DNA of 64,000 nucleotides from Bradyrhizobium jicamae (GTDB lineage: Bacteria; Pseudomonadota; Alphaproteobacteria; Rhizobiales; Xanthobacteraceae). This document shows, piece after piece, positions 1 through 8,974 of this stretch; position 1 is the stretch's first letter, and every line of letters starts with the position of its first letter. A model generated the notes under the pieces. That model searched no databases, was not told the origin of the DNA, and worked only from the letters and a program-made list of their open reading frames with translations. The DNA lies in contig NZ_LLXZ01000220.1 in assembly GCF_001440395.1 (NCBI RefSeq), positions 1 to 64,000 on the forward strand, written 5' to 3'. The position numbers and the translations under genes are program-made.

Positions 1-1
1 G

Positions 2-514
2 GGCGCGGCGGGCGGCGTCGTCACGGCCGAGGCCAAGGCTGAATTTGAACGCGCGGTGGCGCAAAGCGCCGACGACCCGAAGGCCAATTACTTTCTCGGG
101 CTCGCCGCCGAACAGGATGGCCGCCGGACCGATGCCGCCGCGATCTGGCAGGGCATGCTCGCCAAGTCGCCCGCCGACGCGCCATGGCGCCCGCTGATCG
201 AGGCCGCACTGGCCCGGGTCGGCGGATCTGTCGCGCCGGCACTTTCCAGCGATGCGATGGCCGCCGCCAAGGACATGAATGAGGATGACCGCGGCGCGAT
301 GATCCGTGGCATGGTGGATCGGCTTGCGACGCGGCTGAAGCAGAACGGCGACGATGTCGAAGGATGGTTGCGGCTGGTGCGGGCCTATCAGGTGATGGGC
401 GAACGCGACAAGGCGGCGAGCGCGGTCGTCGAGGCGCGGCAGGCGGTCGCGAGCGATGCGGAACGCTTGCGCCAGCTCAATGCCGGCCTGAAGAATCTCG
501 GACTTGATGGGTGA
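2..514 (+). CDS. ccmI: Cytochrome c maturation protein CcmI (CycH), C-terminal part
   Basis: The reading frame is open from the first bases of the window and stops at 512-514, so the 5' end lies outside. The visible part is the soluble TPR-like tail of CcmI: a block rich in small and acidic residues, the phrase YFLGLAAEQDG typical of CcmI TPR helices, and a second helical hairpin around GWLRLVRAYQVMGERDKA. CcmI binds the C-terminus of apocytochrome c in the periplasm and hands it to the CcmF/H haem lyase. The gene is followed on the same strand by ccmE, ccmF and ccmH, which is the standard rhizobial order cycHJKL. Membrane segments expected at the N-terminus are not in the window. The identification rests on both the sequence pattern and the operon. 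Confidence 0.9.
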   Translation, partial: GAAGGVVTAEAKAEFERAVAQSADDPKANYFLGLAAEQDGRRTDAAAIWQGMLAKSPADAPWRPLIEAALARVGGSVAPALSSDAMAAAKDMNEDDRGAMIRGMVDRLATRLKQNGDDVEGWLRLVRAYQVMGERDKAASAVVEARQAVASDAERLRQLNAGLKNLGLDG

Positions 515-554
515 GCAGGGTGACAAGACGCGCAAGGGAAGGCAGAGGACAGAA

Positions 555-1046
555 ATGACGCGCAAGCAGCGGCGTTTGACCATGATCGGCGGTTCGCTCG
601 CGGTGCTCGCGATTGCGGCGGCGCTGGTGCTGAACGCCATGCGCGATTCCATCGTGTTCTTCTCCACGCCGACGATGGCCGCGGAGAAGCAGATCCCGCC
701 GGGCAAACGGTTCCGTCTTGGCGGCCTGGTCCAGCCGGGCTCGCTGGTGAAGGGCGACAATCTTGCCGTGAATTTCTCCGTCGCCGACGGCGCCGCAACG
801 CTGCCCGTCGCCTACAAGGGAATCTTGCCGGACCTGTTCCGAGAGGGGCAGGGCGTCGTCGCCGAAGGGGCGATCGACGCCTCCGGCGTCTTTAGGGCCG
901 ACACCGTGCTGGCAAAACATGACGAGACCTACATGCCGAAGGATGTCGCCGATGCCCTGAAGAAGCAGGGGCACTGGAAGGACGATTACGGCGCCAAGCC
1001 CGGCGCCACGGCCGCGTCTGCGCCGGTTCAGGGGGCCTCGAAGTGA
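555..1046 (+). CDS. ccmE: Cytochrome c-type biogenesis haem chaperone CcmE (CycJ)
   Basis: CcmE carries haem covalently in the periplasm between CcmC and the CcmF/H lyase. The 163-residue protein starts MTRKQRRL, has one N-terminal membrane anchor (about residues 8-28) and an OB-fold periplasmic domain. The haem-attachment histidine is H122 within KHDETYMP, the family's signature. Start at ATG 555 is preferred over the in-frame ATG at 504 because it has an AGAGGA ribosome site 6-10 bases upstream and gives the usual family N-terminus. The upstream extension would overlap ccmI. The stop overlaps the GTG start of ccmF by four bases, indicating translational coupling. Confidence 0.96.
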   Translation: MTRKQRRLTMIGGSLAVLAIAAALVLNAMRDSIVFFSTPTMAAEKQIPPGKRFRLGGLVQPGSLVKGDNLAVNFSVADGAATLPVAYKGILPDLFREGQGVVAEGAIDASGVFRADTVLAKHDETYMPKDVADALKKQGHWKDDYGAKPGATAASAPVQGASK

Positions 1047-3025
1047 TCGCGGAAGCCGGCCATTACGCGCTTGTGCTGGCGCTGGGACTGGCGCTGATCC
1101 AGTCCACGGTGCCGATCCTGGGCGCGCGCTGGGGCGATCATGCCTTGATGAATGTCGCGCGCTCCACCGCGCTCGCGCAGTTGCTGTTCGTGGGCGCGTC
1201 GTTTGCGGCGCTGACGATGCTGCACGTCGTCTCGGACTTCTCCGTCGTCAACGTGTTCGAGAATTCGCACTCGATGAAGCCGATGCTCTACAAGATCACC
1301 GGCGTGTGGGGCAATCACGAAGGATCGATGCTGCTGTGGGTGTTGATCCTGGCGCTGTTCGGCGGCCTGGTCGCCGCCTTCGGCAACAATCTGCCGCTGT
1401 CGCTGCGCGCGCATGTGCTGACGGTGCAGGGCTGGATTGCCGCCGCGTTCTATCTGTTCATCCTGGCCACCTCCAATCCGTTCCTGCGCATCTCAAGCCC
1501 GCCGATCGAGGGCCGCGACCTCAATCCGGTGCTGCAGGACATCGGCCTCGCGGTGCATCCGCCGATGCTCTATCTCGGCTATGTCGGCTTCTCGATCTCG
1601 TTTTCCTTCGCGGTGGCCGCGCTGATCGAGGGCCGCATCGACGCCGCCTGGGCGCGCTGGGTGCGACCGTGGACGCTGGTGGCGTGGATCTTCCTCACCC
1701 TCGGCATCGCGATGGGCTCGTACTGGGCCTATTACGAACTCGGCTGGGGCGGCTGGTGGTTCTGGGATCCGGTCGAGAACGCTTCCCTGATGCCGTGGCT
1801 CGCCGGCACCGCGCTGCTGCATTCCGCGGTCGTGATGGAAAAGCGCAACGCGCTGAAGGTCTGGACCATCCTGCTATCGATCCTGACCTTCTCGCTGTCA
1901 TTGCTCGGCACCTTCCTGGTGCGTTCGGGTGTCCTGACATCGGTGCATGCGTTCGCGACCGATCCGGCGCGCGGCGTGTTCATCCTTTTGATCCTCTGCC
2001 TGTTCATCGGCGGCAGTCTTTCGCTGTTCGCCGCGCGGGCGACGGCGCTGAAGCAGGGCGGATTGTTCGCGCCGATCTCGCGTGAGGGCGCGCTGGTGCT
2101 CAACAATTTGCTTCTGACTGTCGCCTGCGGGACCGTGCTGTTCGGGACGCTGTATCCGCTGGCGCTGGAAGTCCTGACCGGCATCAAGCTTTCGGTCGGC
2201 GCGCCGTTCTTCAACCTGACCTTCGGGCCCTTGTTCGTGCTGTTGATGATCGCGGTGCCATTCGGGCCGATGCTGGCCTGGAAGCGGGGCGACCTGCTCG
2301 GGGCGGCGCAGCGGCTGATGGCGGCCGGCATTGCGGCGCTGATTGCGATCGCTGTGCTGTATGCGTGGACGTATGGCGGCAGCACATTCGCGCCGCTCGC
2401 GATCGGGCTTGCGGTATTCGTCATCGGCGGGGCGCTCAGCGATCTCGCTGAACGCACGGCGCTGTTCCGCGTTCCCTTGGGCGTGGCGATGGCTCGCGCG
2501 CGCGGATTGCCGCGCTCGACCTGGGGCACGGCGTTCGCGCATGCCGGCGCCGGCATTGCCCTGATCGGAATCGTCTGCGAGACCACCTGGAACAGCGAGT
2601 ATATCGGCACGATGAAGCCGCGCGATGTCGCCAACGTCGCCGGCTATCAGTTGAAACTCGATGACATCACGCAGCGGCAGGGGCCGAATTTCCGCGAGAT
2701 GATCGCGCAGTTCACGGTCTCGAGCGACGGTGAAACGCTGCAGATGATGACGCCGTCGAAGCGCAACTTCACCACGCGCGGCTCCTCGACCACCGAGGCC
2801 GCGTTGCTGACGCGCGGCGCCAGCCAGCTCTATGTTTCGCTCGGCGATACCAATGCCGACGGCGCCATTGCGGTGCGCATCTATCACAAGCCGCTGGTGC
2901 TGCTGATCTGGTGGGGACCTGTCCTGATGGCGTTCGGCGGCCTGCTGTCGCTGTCGGACCGCCGGCTGCGCGTCGGCGCACCGAAGCCGGCCAAGGCCAC
3001 CCGTGCGCTGGCTCCGGCGGAGTAG
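1043..3025 (+). CDS. ccmF: Haem lyase subunit CcmF (CycK)
   Basis: This 660-residue polytopic inner-membrane protein is the core of the cytochrome c haem lyase, which ligates haem from CcmE to the CxxCH of apocytochromes. The tryptophan-rich haem-handling motif WGGWWFWDPVE is present at residues 235-245. Around fifteen hydrophobic segments are visible, as is a large periplasmic loop near the C-terminus. Length matches the family. Translation begins at GTG 1043, overlapping the ccmE stop, as in other rhizobial operons. The gene ends at 3025 just before ccmH. Nothing unusual is seen. Confidence 0.97.
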   Translation: MIAEAGHYALVLALGLALIQSTVPILGARWGDHALMNVARSTALAQLLFVGASFAALTMLHVVSDFSVVNVFENSHSMKPMLYKITGVWGNHEGSMLLWVLILALFGGLVAAFGNNLPLSLRAHVLTVQGWIAAAFYLFILATSNPFLRISSPPIEGRDLNPVLQDIGLAVHPPMLYLGYVGFSISFSFAVAALIEGRIDAAWARWVRPWTLVAWIFLTLGIAMGSYWAYYELGWGGWWFWDPVENASLMPWLAGTALLHSAVVMEKRNALKVWTILLSILTFSLSLLGTFLVRSGVLTSVHAFATDPARGVFILLILCLFIGGSLSLFAARATALKQGGLFAPISREGALVLNNLLLTVACGTVLFGTLYPLALEVLTGIKLSVGAPFFNLTFGPLFVLLMIAVPFGPMLAWKRGDLLGAAQRLMAAGIAALIAIAVLYAWTYGGSTFAPLAIGLAVFVIGGALSDLAERTALFRVPLGVAMARARGLPRSTWGTAFAHAGAGIALIGIVCETTWNSEYIGTMKPRDVANVAGYQLKLDDITQRQGPNFREMIAQFTVSSDGETLQMMTPSKRNFTTRGSSTTEAALLTRGASQLYVSLGDTNADGAIAVRIYHKPLVLLIWWGPVLMAFGGLLSLSDRRLRVGAPKPAKATRALAPAE

Positions 3026-3029
3026 GGCG

Positions 3030-3530
3030 GTGAGGCGCCTCCTTGCATACGTACTTGTCGCCGCGGTGATGTCAGTCGCGCCGGCCGCTTACGCCGTGCA
3101 GCCCGACGAGATCATGGCCGACCCTGCCAAGGAGGCGCGTGCGCGCAACCTGTCGCGCGAGCTGCGCTGCATGGTGTGCCAGAACCAGTCGATCGACGAT
3201 TCCGATGCGCCGCTGGCGCGCGACCTGCGGCTTCTGGTGCGCGAGCGCATCGCGGGCGGCGACAATGACAGCCAGGTGATCGATTTTCTGGTGGCGCGCT
3301 ACGGCGAGTTCGTGCTGCTGAAGCCGCGCCTCACGCCGCATACGCTGCTGCTGTGGCTGTTGCCGCCGCTGGCGCTGGCCGGCGGCGGACTGGCGTTGTG
3401 GTTCTACAGCCGCCGCCGCTCGCAATCATCAGGCGCAAGCGATCCATCCTTGCTCAGATTGAGCGAAGAGGAGCAGGCCCGGCTGGAGCGCCTGATCGCG
3501 GCGGAGACCGCGTCGGAAAAGAAGGGCTGA
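3030..3530 (+). CDS. ccmH: Cytochrome c-type biogenesis protein CcmH (CycL)
   Basis: CcmH reduces or binds the apocytochrome cysteines before haem attachment. The 166-residue protein has a signal peptide (about residues 1-24), the redox motif LRCMVCQ with C47 and C50, a helical periplasmic domain, a membrane segment near residues 105-125 (LLLWLLPPLALAGGGLALWF) and a short cytoplasmic tail. GTG 3030 is chosen as start because a GGAG sits 9 bases upstream. A GTG at 3003 would overlap ccmF by 23 bases and adds only a basic stub. It is the last gene of the ccm operon. No CcmG-like thioredoxin is seen in this window. Confidence 0.95.
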   Translation: MRRLLAYVLVAAVMSVAPAAYAVQPDEIMADPAKEARARNLSRELRCMVCQNQSIDDSDAPLARDLRLLVRERIAGGDNDSQVIDFLVARYGEFVLLKPRLTPHTLLLWLLPPLALAGGGLALWFYSRRRSQSSGASDPSLLRLSEEEQARLERLIAAETASEKKG

Positions 3531-3621
3531 CCGCCTCATTGCAAGCGGGCAGGTTTCCGCTATGAAATCCCCTGGCTAGAAAAATAATATTGCCTTCAAT
3601 TTGTCTTGGGAGGAAACGGAC

Positions 3622-4143
3622 ATGGCCTTTTCACTCTACGACGCCAGCGTGGCGAATTACCTGCAGACCCTCGGTGCGGTCGGCGGCTTCCTTGATCGTG
3701 GTCTCAAGCATTTTCGCGATAACAACATCGATCCGGAAACGATGGTCGAGGCGCGCCTTGCGCCTGACATGCTGCCATTGCGCTTCCAGATCATCTCCGT
3801 CGCCCAGCATTCCCGCGGCGCCATCGAGGGCGTGCAGAGCGGAGAATTCCGTCCGCCCGCATCCAAGACGCCGTACGACTACGCCGGATTGCAGGGGCTG
3901 GTCGCGCAGACCCGCGAAGCGCTGGAGGGCTGGACGCCCGAGGCGGTCAATGCGCTCGGCGGCCGTGACGTCGTCTTTCATCTCGGCGAACACAAGCTGC
4001 CCTTCACGGCGGAAGGGTTTCTGATGTCGTTCTCGCTGCCCAACTTCTATTTCCACGCCACCACCGCCTACGACATCCTGCGCACCAACGGCGTGCCGCT
4101 CGGCAAGCGGGATTTCATGGGCCGGATGAAGATGAAGAAGTGA
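3622..4143 (+). CDS. DUF1993 family protein
   Basis: The 173-residue soluble protein matches the DUF1993 pattern as recalled: N-terminal MAFSLYDASVANYLQTL, a central PLRFQI segment, and a C-terminal SFSLPNFYFHATTAYDILR followed by a basic tail. These proteins have a helical-bundle fold distantly like DinB, but their function is unknown. The start is fixed by a strong GGGAGGAA ribosome site at about 3608-3615. A 90-base gap separates it from ccmH, so it is probably its own unit. It converges on the MAPEG gene at 4169. Confidence 0.85.
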   Translation: MAFSLYDASVANYLQTLGAVGGFLDRGLKHFRDNNIDPETMVEARLAPDMLPLRFQIISVAQHSRGAIEGVQSGEFRPPASKTPYDYAGLQGLVAQTREALEGWTPEAVNALGGRDVVFHLGEHKLPFTAEGFLMSFSLPNFYFHATTAYDILRTNGVPLGKRDFMGRMKMKK

Positions 4144-4168
4144 CCTCGGCGCAAGCTGGCTGCGAACA

Positions 4169-4684
4169 TTAGGCTCGCAGCATGTTCCAGCCCACCCAGA
4201 CGAGAATGCCGATATTGAGGTACATTGTGGCCGCCATGCCGAAGGCCCGATACAGCGGGTGGATTCGGTAGCCGATCCAGAAGGCAAATCGGGCGACGAT
4301 GAACACGATGGTGGCGGCTGCAATGACCTTGATCTGGCCGGGCGGCAGGCTGACGCTCAGCGCCAATGTGCCGATCACGAACAGCACATATTGCTGCAGC
4401 GTGTTGTCGAGCACGCGCCCGTTGATCAGCGTTGCCTGATCCTCCTTGTGCAGCGTCGGATCGATCGCTTCGCTGAGGAAGCGGTTGTTGCCGACGGTGA
4501 TGGTGCCGACCACCAGCGGGATCGCGGCAAGGGCGTTTGCCTTGAGGGCAAAGGCAAGCCGATCGGCGAGGCCGGTCAGGGCCGAGGTATCCGCCCAGAT
4601 CAGCGAGATGCCGGCGATTGCGGCTACCATGGTGAGCACGCCGCTACCGGCGCCAATCGCAACGGTCTGTTGTTCAGGAGTCAT
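4169..4684 (-). CDS. MAPEG family membrane protein
   Basis: The 171-residue protein has four hydrophobic segments and the MAPEG layout: an acidic/asparagine-rich loop with NGRVLDNTLQQYVLF after the second helix, and RFAFWIGYRIHPLYRAFGM near the end. MAPEG proteins are small integral-membrane proteins of glutathione and eicosanoid metabolism in eukaryotes; bacterial roles are mostly unproved. ATG 4684 is preceded by GGAG. It lies 12 bases after a second small membrane protein gene on the same strand, so the two are probably co-transcribed. Confidence 0.85.
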   Translation of the reverse strand: MTPEQQTVAIGAGSGVLTMVAAIAGISLIWADTSALTGLADRLAFALKANALAAIPLVVGTITVGNNRFLSEAIDPTLHKEDQATLINGRVLDNTLQQYVLFVIGTLALSVSLPPGQIKVIAAATIVFIVARFAFWIGYRIHPLYRAFGMAATMYLNIGILVWVGWNMLRA

Positions 4685-4696
4685 GGCACGTCTCCA

Positions 4697-5137
4697 CTAT
4701 CGATAGCCGGACGAAATCGGACCAGCGTGAACCGGGGCGCTATCCGGCACCCGGGCCGAGATCGCGGCAGACATCTGCAGCACGACGAACAGGCCATGCA
4801 GCGCCGTGGTGACGTAACCGACCACCAGCATGTCGGCCGCAATGAAGAGTTGCCAGAATACCAGATTGGCGGTTCCCAGCAGGACGTGAATGGCGACAGC
4901 CGCGAGGTGCCAGCCGCGCGCCGGCTGGGCGCGCCACATCAGGATGCCCAGGATGAACGCCAGCCCGTGCGCCTCGATGAAGCCAATTCCGGCATAGGGC
5001 GCCTCGGCCACGACATGCGCGACCGGTCCAAGCCCGAAGAATATGCCCCGTACGTCGCTTGCGAAGCCGCCCGCGGACGCTGCGAGGAGAAACGTTGCAT
5101 TGGCGCGCAGGAGGATCTGTCGGGTGGCGGTAGTCAT
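4697..5137 (-). CDS. Small integral membrane protein of unknown function
   Basis: The 146-residue protein has four likely membrane helices (about residues 9-31, 43-62, 72-95 and 103-125). I do not recognise a named family. The start at 5137 (MTTATRQILLRAN) is chosen because CGGAGGC lies about 6 bases upstream. The longer frame from 5176 adds a charged stub with no ribosome site. It sits between the TauE/SafE gene and the MAPEG gene on the same strand, suggesting a small membrane-protein operon, but no shared pathway can be named. Confidence 0.75.
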   Translation of the reverse strand: MTTATRQILLRANATFLLAASAGGFASDVRGIFFGLGPVAHVVAEAPYAGIGFIEAHGLAFILGILMWRAQPARGWHLAAVAIHVLLGTANLVFWQLFIAADMLVVGYVTTALHGLFVVLQMSAAISARVPDSAPVHAGPISSGYR

Positions 5138-5228
5138 TGGTGGCCTCCGTGAGGTGCAATGTGGAGATGAAGACATGAGGTGAATCGGAAGAGGGGGACC
5201 GGTTTTCCATCCATGTGCACGGCGCGGG

Positions 5229-5966
5229 TCACAACAGCACCACGCCCTGAATCAGATAGACGGTGGACACCGCGCCGATCACGTATCGCGACCAGGTGCG
5301 GAATTGCGTTTCGCTGATGATCTCCAGCACGAACCGCGAGAGATGCGTTCCGGCGACCGCAAGCGGGATCGCCACGACGATCGCGATCAGCGACAGGGCC
5401 TCGCCGCCGGCGAGCAGATGACCGAAATAGGCGGCCTTCAGAAAGTGCCCGAGCACCTGCACGGCGGCCTTGGTGGCGACCAGTTGCCGGCTGTTGAGTT
5501 GCGAGCGCACGAAGAACACGTCCAGGATAGGACCGGAGACCCCGGCCAGAAGCTGCAGCACGGTGCACAAGACGCCGCAGCCATACGCGTGGCCGGCCTT
5601 TCCGATGTCGGGTGTGAGCCGGCCGGGAAGCAGCAGCCCCAACAGAGGGCTCACACCAACGATAATTAGGGCTATCGCCTTGCTCGCCACGAGCGCCATG
5701 ACGCCGACCACAGCTGCGGCGACCACCGCGCCGCCGGCGTAATGGGCAACGATCCGCCAATCGATATGCGATCGCCACTGCCAGGCCCGCCAGCCGTTCG
5801 AGGCCATCTGCACGAGGCCGTGCAGAACCATGGCCGGCGCCAGAGGCATAAAAGCCAGCAGGATTCCCATCAGGATCATGCCTCCGGCCATCCCGAAGAT
5901 GCCCGAGATGAAGGAGGTCGACACAATAGCGGCGGCGAATCCGGCTGCGAGGGGGAGGCTGAGCAT
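5229..5966 (-). CDS. TauE/SafE family anion exporter
   Basis: The 245-residue protein has seven to eight hydrophobic helices and the paired glycine-rich repeats of the TauE/SafE family: SFISGIFGMAGGMILMG near the N-terminus, and AGVSGPILDVFFVRSQL in the second half. Family members export sulfite or sulfoacetate-type organosulfur anions, or act as general permeases. The substrate here is not evident. Start at 5966 gives the canonical N-terminus. A longer frame from 6044 would almost reach the divergent LysR gene and leave no promoter space. The neighbouring divergent LysR may regulate it. Confidence 0.85.
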   Translation of the reverse strand: MLSLPLAAGFAAAIVSTSFISGIFGMAGGMILMGILLAFMPLAPAMVLHGLVQMASNGWRAWQWRSHIDWRIVAHYAGGAVVAAAVVGVMALVASKAIALIIVGVSPLLGLLLPGRLTPDIGKAGHAYGCGVLCTVLQLLAGVSGPILDVFFVRSQLNSRQLVATKAAVQVLGHFLKAAYFGHLLAGGEALSLIAIVVAIPLAVAGTHLSRFVLEIISETQFRTWSRYVIGAVSTVYLIQGVVLL

Positions 5967-6070
5967 GGACGTCGTCCAGTGAGATGCGATGACTGCTCCA
6001 TGCGCGTTTGACAGCGGCTTCGCAAACGCGTTTAGTTCAGCCATAGACCAAGCAAATGTTGGGCTAGCTC

Positions 6071-6955
6071 ATGCGCCGCCTGCCTTCGCTGAACGGTTTG
6101 CGCGCCTTCGAGGCTGCGGCGCGCCATGGCAGCTTCGTGGCCGCAGGCCAGGAGTTGAACGTCACGCAGGCGGCGATCAGCCGGATGGTGCGGCTGCTCG
6201 AAGCGCGTCTCGGATTTCCGCTGTTCGAGCGGCTTCCCAATGGCCTCGTGCTGACCGCGCAGGCGAGGGCGCTGCAGCCAAATCTCACGACGGCATTCGA
6301 CTCGATTGCATCGAGTGTCGCGCAGGTCTCGGCGATGCGCGCCACGCCGGTTTTGACGATCGGTGTCGGCCCGTCCTTTGCAACACGCTGGATGATTCCG
6401 CGCCTTGCGAGTTTCTATCGCGCCCATCCCGAGATCGAGGTGCGGCTGGCGACGGGCGGCGCGATCAATCCGTTCAGGGATGACTGGACCTGCGGCATTC
6501 TCCTCGGTGGCGGCGATTGGCCGGAACTGGCGGCTGAGCCGTTGTTTTCGGCGGACCTCTTTCCCGTGTGCTCAGCTTCCATTGCCCGACGGCTCGGCAA
6601 GCCGTCGGACCTGACGCAGGAGAGCTTGCTGCAGGTGGCTCACTCGCCGGAGGATTGGCCGTTATGGCTTTCCGCCGCAGGCGTGAAGCGGCGTCGTGCC
6701 GCCTTGGGGCCGAGCTTTGCCAATTACGGAATGGCGCTGCAGGCTGCGCTCGACGGTGTTGGCGTGGCCATTGGCCTGCGCCCCTATGTCGAAGACGATA
6801 TCGCCATGGGACGTCTGGTCGCGCCGTTTTCGCTGTCGGTGCCGAAGGGCAGGGCCTGGTATCTCGTGTATCGTCCGTTCCGCGAAACCGACCCGGGGCT
6901 GATCGCCTTCCGCGACTGGCTAAGGCAGAATTTCACGGAAAAGCCGCAGAGCTAA
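6071..6955 (+). CDS. LysR family transcriptional regulator (GcvA-like)
   Basis: The 294-residue protein begins with MRRLPSLNGLRAFEAAARHGSF, the N-terminus of the GcvA-like subgroup. It has a winged-helix DNA-binding domain (about residues 6-65, recognition helix around NVTQAAISRMVRLLEARLG) and a periplasmic-binding-like effector domain after residue 90 (SFATRWMIPRL). It is transcribed away from the TauE/SafE exporter, with roughly 100 bases between the preferred starts. That is the usual arrangement for a LysR protein and its target. The effector cannot be inferred. Confidence 0.92.
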   Translation: MRRLPSLNGLRAFEAAARHGSFVAAGQELNVTQAAISRMVRLLEARLGFPLFERLPNGLVLTAQARALQPNLTTAFDSIASSVAQVSAMRATPVLTIGVGPSFATRWMIPRLASFYRAHPEIEVRLATGGAINPFRDDWTCGILLGGGDWPELAAEPLFSADLFPVCSASIARRLGKPSDLTQESLLQVAHSPEDWPLWLSAAGVKRRRAALGPSFANYGMALQAALDGVGVAIGLRPYVEDDIAMGRLVAPFSLSVPKGRAWYLVYRPFRETDPGLIAFRDWLRQNFTEKPQS

Positions 6956-7129
6956 ACGGCTGATTTGCCTGCGCTATTCTGCCGCATCCATAAGCCGCCG
7001 CATTACCAAAGTTTAATTCCCTAGCCAGCGCGCGGTAAGGCGGCAAACACCATGTTCAGGCCCTGTCAGGTGCCCAGCCCCCGCACCGTAGAACCAATGA
7101 AGAATTCAGGCTCTGGAGATCTTAGAAAC

Positions 7130-8722
7130 ATGACCGAACGTCCCGTCGATCTTTCCTCGCTACCGTCCAACGGCGCACCGCGCCGTTCGCTGTTCTCGGC
7201 GCGCAAATTCGCGCTGATGGCTTCCGTCGTCGCCGGCCTCGGCGCCGCCGTCTATGGCTTCTCGCCGCAGCAGGGCCCGGTCTTCACCAGCGCGGCGCAT
7301 GCGCAGGTCAACAACGAGGTCCGCAAGGTCGAGCGGCCGATCGGCTTTGCCGACATTGTCGAGCGCGTGAAACCGTCGGTGATTTCGGTCAAGATCAACA
7401 TCGCCGCCAAGGCCTCGAAGGGTGACGACAGCGCCAACAAGGACGACGACTCGCCGTTCCAGCCGGGCTCGCCGATGGAACGCTTCTTCCGTCGCTTCGG
7501 CGGTCCGGATGGTCTGCCGCCCGGCCTGCGCGGTGGTCCGCGTAGCGGCCGTGGTCCGGTCACCGGACAGGGTTCCGGCTTCTTCATCTCGGCTGACGGC
7601 TTTGCCGTGACCAACAACCACGTGGTCGACGGCGCCGAGAAGGTCGAAGTCACGATGGATGACGGCAAGACCTATACTGCAAACGTGATCGGCACCGATC
7701 CGCGCACCGATCTGGCGCTGATCAAGGTCGAGGGCCGCAAGGATTTCCCGTTCGCCAAGCTGTCGGACAGCAAGCCGCGGATCGGCGACTGGGTGCTCGC
7801 GGTCGGTAATCCGTTCGGCCTCGGCGGCACCGTGACCGCCGGCATCGTCTCGGCCTCCGGCCGCGACATCGGCAACGGTCCGTATGACGATTTCATCCAG
7901 ATCGACGCGCCCGTGAACAAGGGTAACTCCGGCGGTCCGGCGTTCGACACCTCAGGCGAGGTGATGGGCGTCAACACCGCGATCTATTCGCCGTCCGGCG
8001 GCAGCGTCGGTATCGCGTTCTCGATCCCGGCTTCGACGGTCAAGAACGTGATCGCCCAGCTCAAGGACAAGGGCTCGGTCAGCCGTGGCTGGATCGGTGT
8101 CCAGATCCAGCCGGTGACGTCTGATATTGCCGACAGCCTCGGCATGAAGAAGGCGGAAGGTGCGCTGGTGGCGGAACCGCAGGCCAATGGCCCGGCGGCC
8201 AAGGCCGGTATCCAGTCCGGTGACGTCATCACCGCCGTCAATGGCGAGCCGGTCAAGGATGCCAAGGAACTCGCCCGCACCATCGGCGGTCTCGCGCCGG
8301 GCAATGCGGTCAAGCTCAACGTGCTGCAGAAGGGCCAGGACAAGGTCTTCAACCTGACGCTCGGCCAGTTGCCGAACACGATCGAGGCCAAGGCTTCGAC
8401 CGACAAGGACGACAAGGGCAGCCAGAGCAAGGGAACCGACGTGCCGAAGCTCGGCCTGACGGTTGCCCCCGCCAACAGCGTGGCCGGCGCCGGCAAGGAA
8501 GGCGTCGTCGTGACCGAAGTCGATCCGAAGAGCGCGGCGGCTGAACGCGGCTTCAAGGAAGGTGACGTCATCCTCGAAGTCGCCGGCAAGAGCGTCGGTA
8601 CTGCGGGCGAAGTCCGCGAGGCGCTTGATACTGCACGCACCGAGAACAAGAACAGCGTTCTCATGCGCGTGAAGAGCGGCGGTTCGTCGCGTTTCGTCGC
8701 AGTGCCGCTGGCGAAGGGCTAA
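7130..8722 (+). CDS. Do-family periplasmic serine protease/chaperone (DegP-like)
   Basis: HtrA/Do proteases degrade or refold damaged envelope proteins. The 530-residue precursor has a basic N-terminus, a membrane/signal segment (about residues 25-45, ending near AHA), then a trypsin-like domain with catalytic H164 (NNHVVDG), D194 (DPRTDLALI) and S267 (GNSGGPAF), and two PDZ domains in the last 230 residues. A glycine/arginine-rich loop precedes the catalytic histidine. ATG 7130 is preferred (GGAG upstream); in-frame ATGs at 7052 and 7097 lack a good site. A terminator follows. The two-component pair downstream is a plausible envelope-stress partner by position only. Confidence 0.93.
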   Translation: MTERPVDLSSLPSNGAPRRSLFSARKFALMASVVAGLGAAVYGFSPQQGPVFTSAAHAQVNNEVRKVERPIGFADIVERVKPSVISVKINIAAKASKGDDSANKDDDSPFQPGSPMERFFRRFGGPDGLPPGLRGGPRSGRGPVTGQGSGFFISADGFAVTNNHVVDGAEKVEVTMDDGKTYTANVIGTDPRTDLALIKVEGRKDFPFAKLSDSKPRIGDWVLAVGNPFGLGGTVTAGIVSASGRDIGNGPYDDFIQIDAPVNKGNSGGPAFDTSGEVMGVNTAIYSPSGGSVGIAFSIPASTVKNVIAQLKDKGSVSRGWIGVQIQPVTSDIADSLGMKKAEGALVAEPQANGPAAKAGIQSGDVITAVNGEPVKDAKELARTIGGLAPGNAVKLNVLQKGQDKVFNLTLGQLPNTIEAKASTDKDDKGSQSKGTDVPKLGLTVAPANSVAGAGKEGVVVTEVDPKSAAAERGFKEGDVILEVAGKSVGTAGEVREALDTARTENKNSVLMRVKSGGSSRFVAVPLAKG

Positions 8723-8862
8723 ACGAGGACTAGATACCAGATGGAGGGTTTCGCCGGCATTCGTCGCCCCCGCCGACGTCTCCTTCCGGGGAGCGGGTCC
8801 AAAACTCGCTCCCTCTGGCAACCTTCCAGCGGAATACGCCCCCCTCCGTCGGAAGGGCCTAG

Positions 8863-8900
8863 GGGCGGTGAGGTCCCCCAGCTTCACCGCCCGCTTTTTT
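8863..8900 (+). terminator. Rho-independent terminator after the Do protease gene
   Basis: GGGCGGTGA (8863-8871) and TCACCGCCC (8884-8892) are perfect complements separated by 12 bases and followed within two bases by six T residues (8895-8900). This is a textbook intrinsic terminator about 140 bases after the protease stop. Confidence 0.9.
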
Positions 8901-8918
8901 CACTTGATCGAGAGCATC

Positions 8919-8950
8919 CGCGGCCGCCTTGCATGTGCAGGGCGGCCGCG
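8919..8950. repeat. GC-rich inverted repeat upstream of the response regulator
   Basis: CGCGGCCGCC (8919-8928) is the exact complement of GGCGGCCGCG (8941-8950) with a 12-base loop. It ends 24 bases before the GTG start of the response-regulator gene and would fold in the leader mRNA or serve as an operator. It has no T-run, so it is not a simple terminator. Confidence 0.6.
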
Positions 8951-8974
8951 CCATGGTGAGAGAAAGCCATTCCC

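Noticed and set aside
8741..8959. 72-codon frame after the Do protease
   Set aside because: It spans the terminator and the GC-rich hairpin and has no ribosome site; it is a chance frame.
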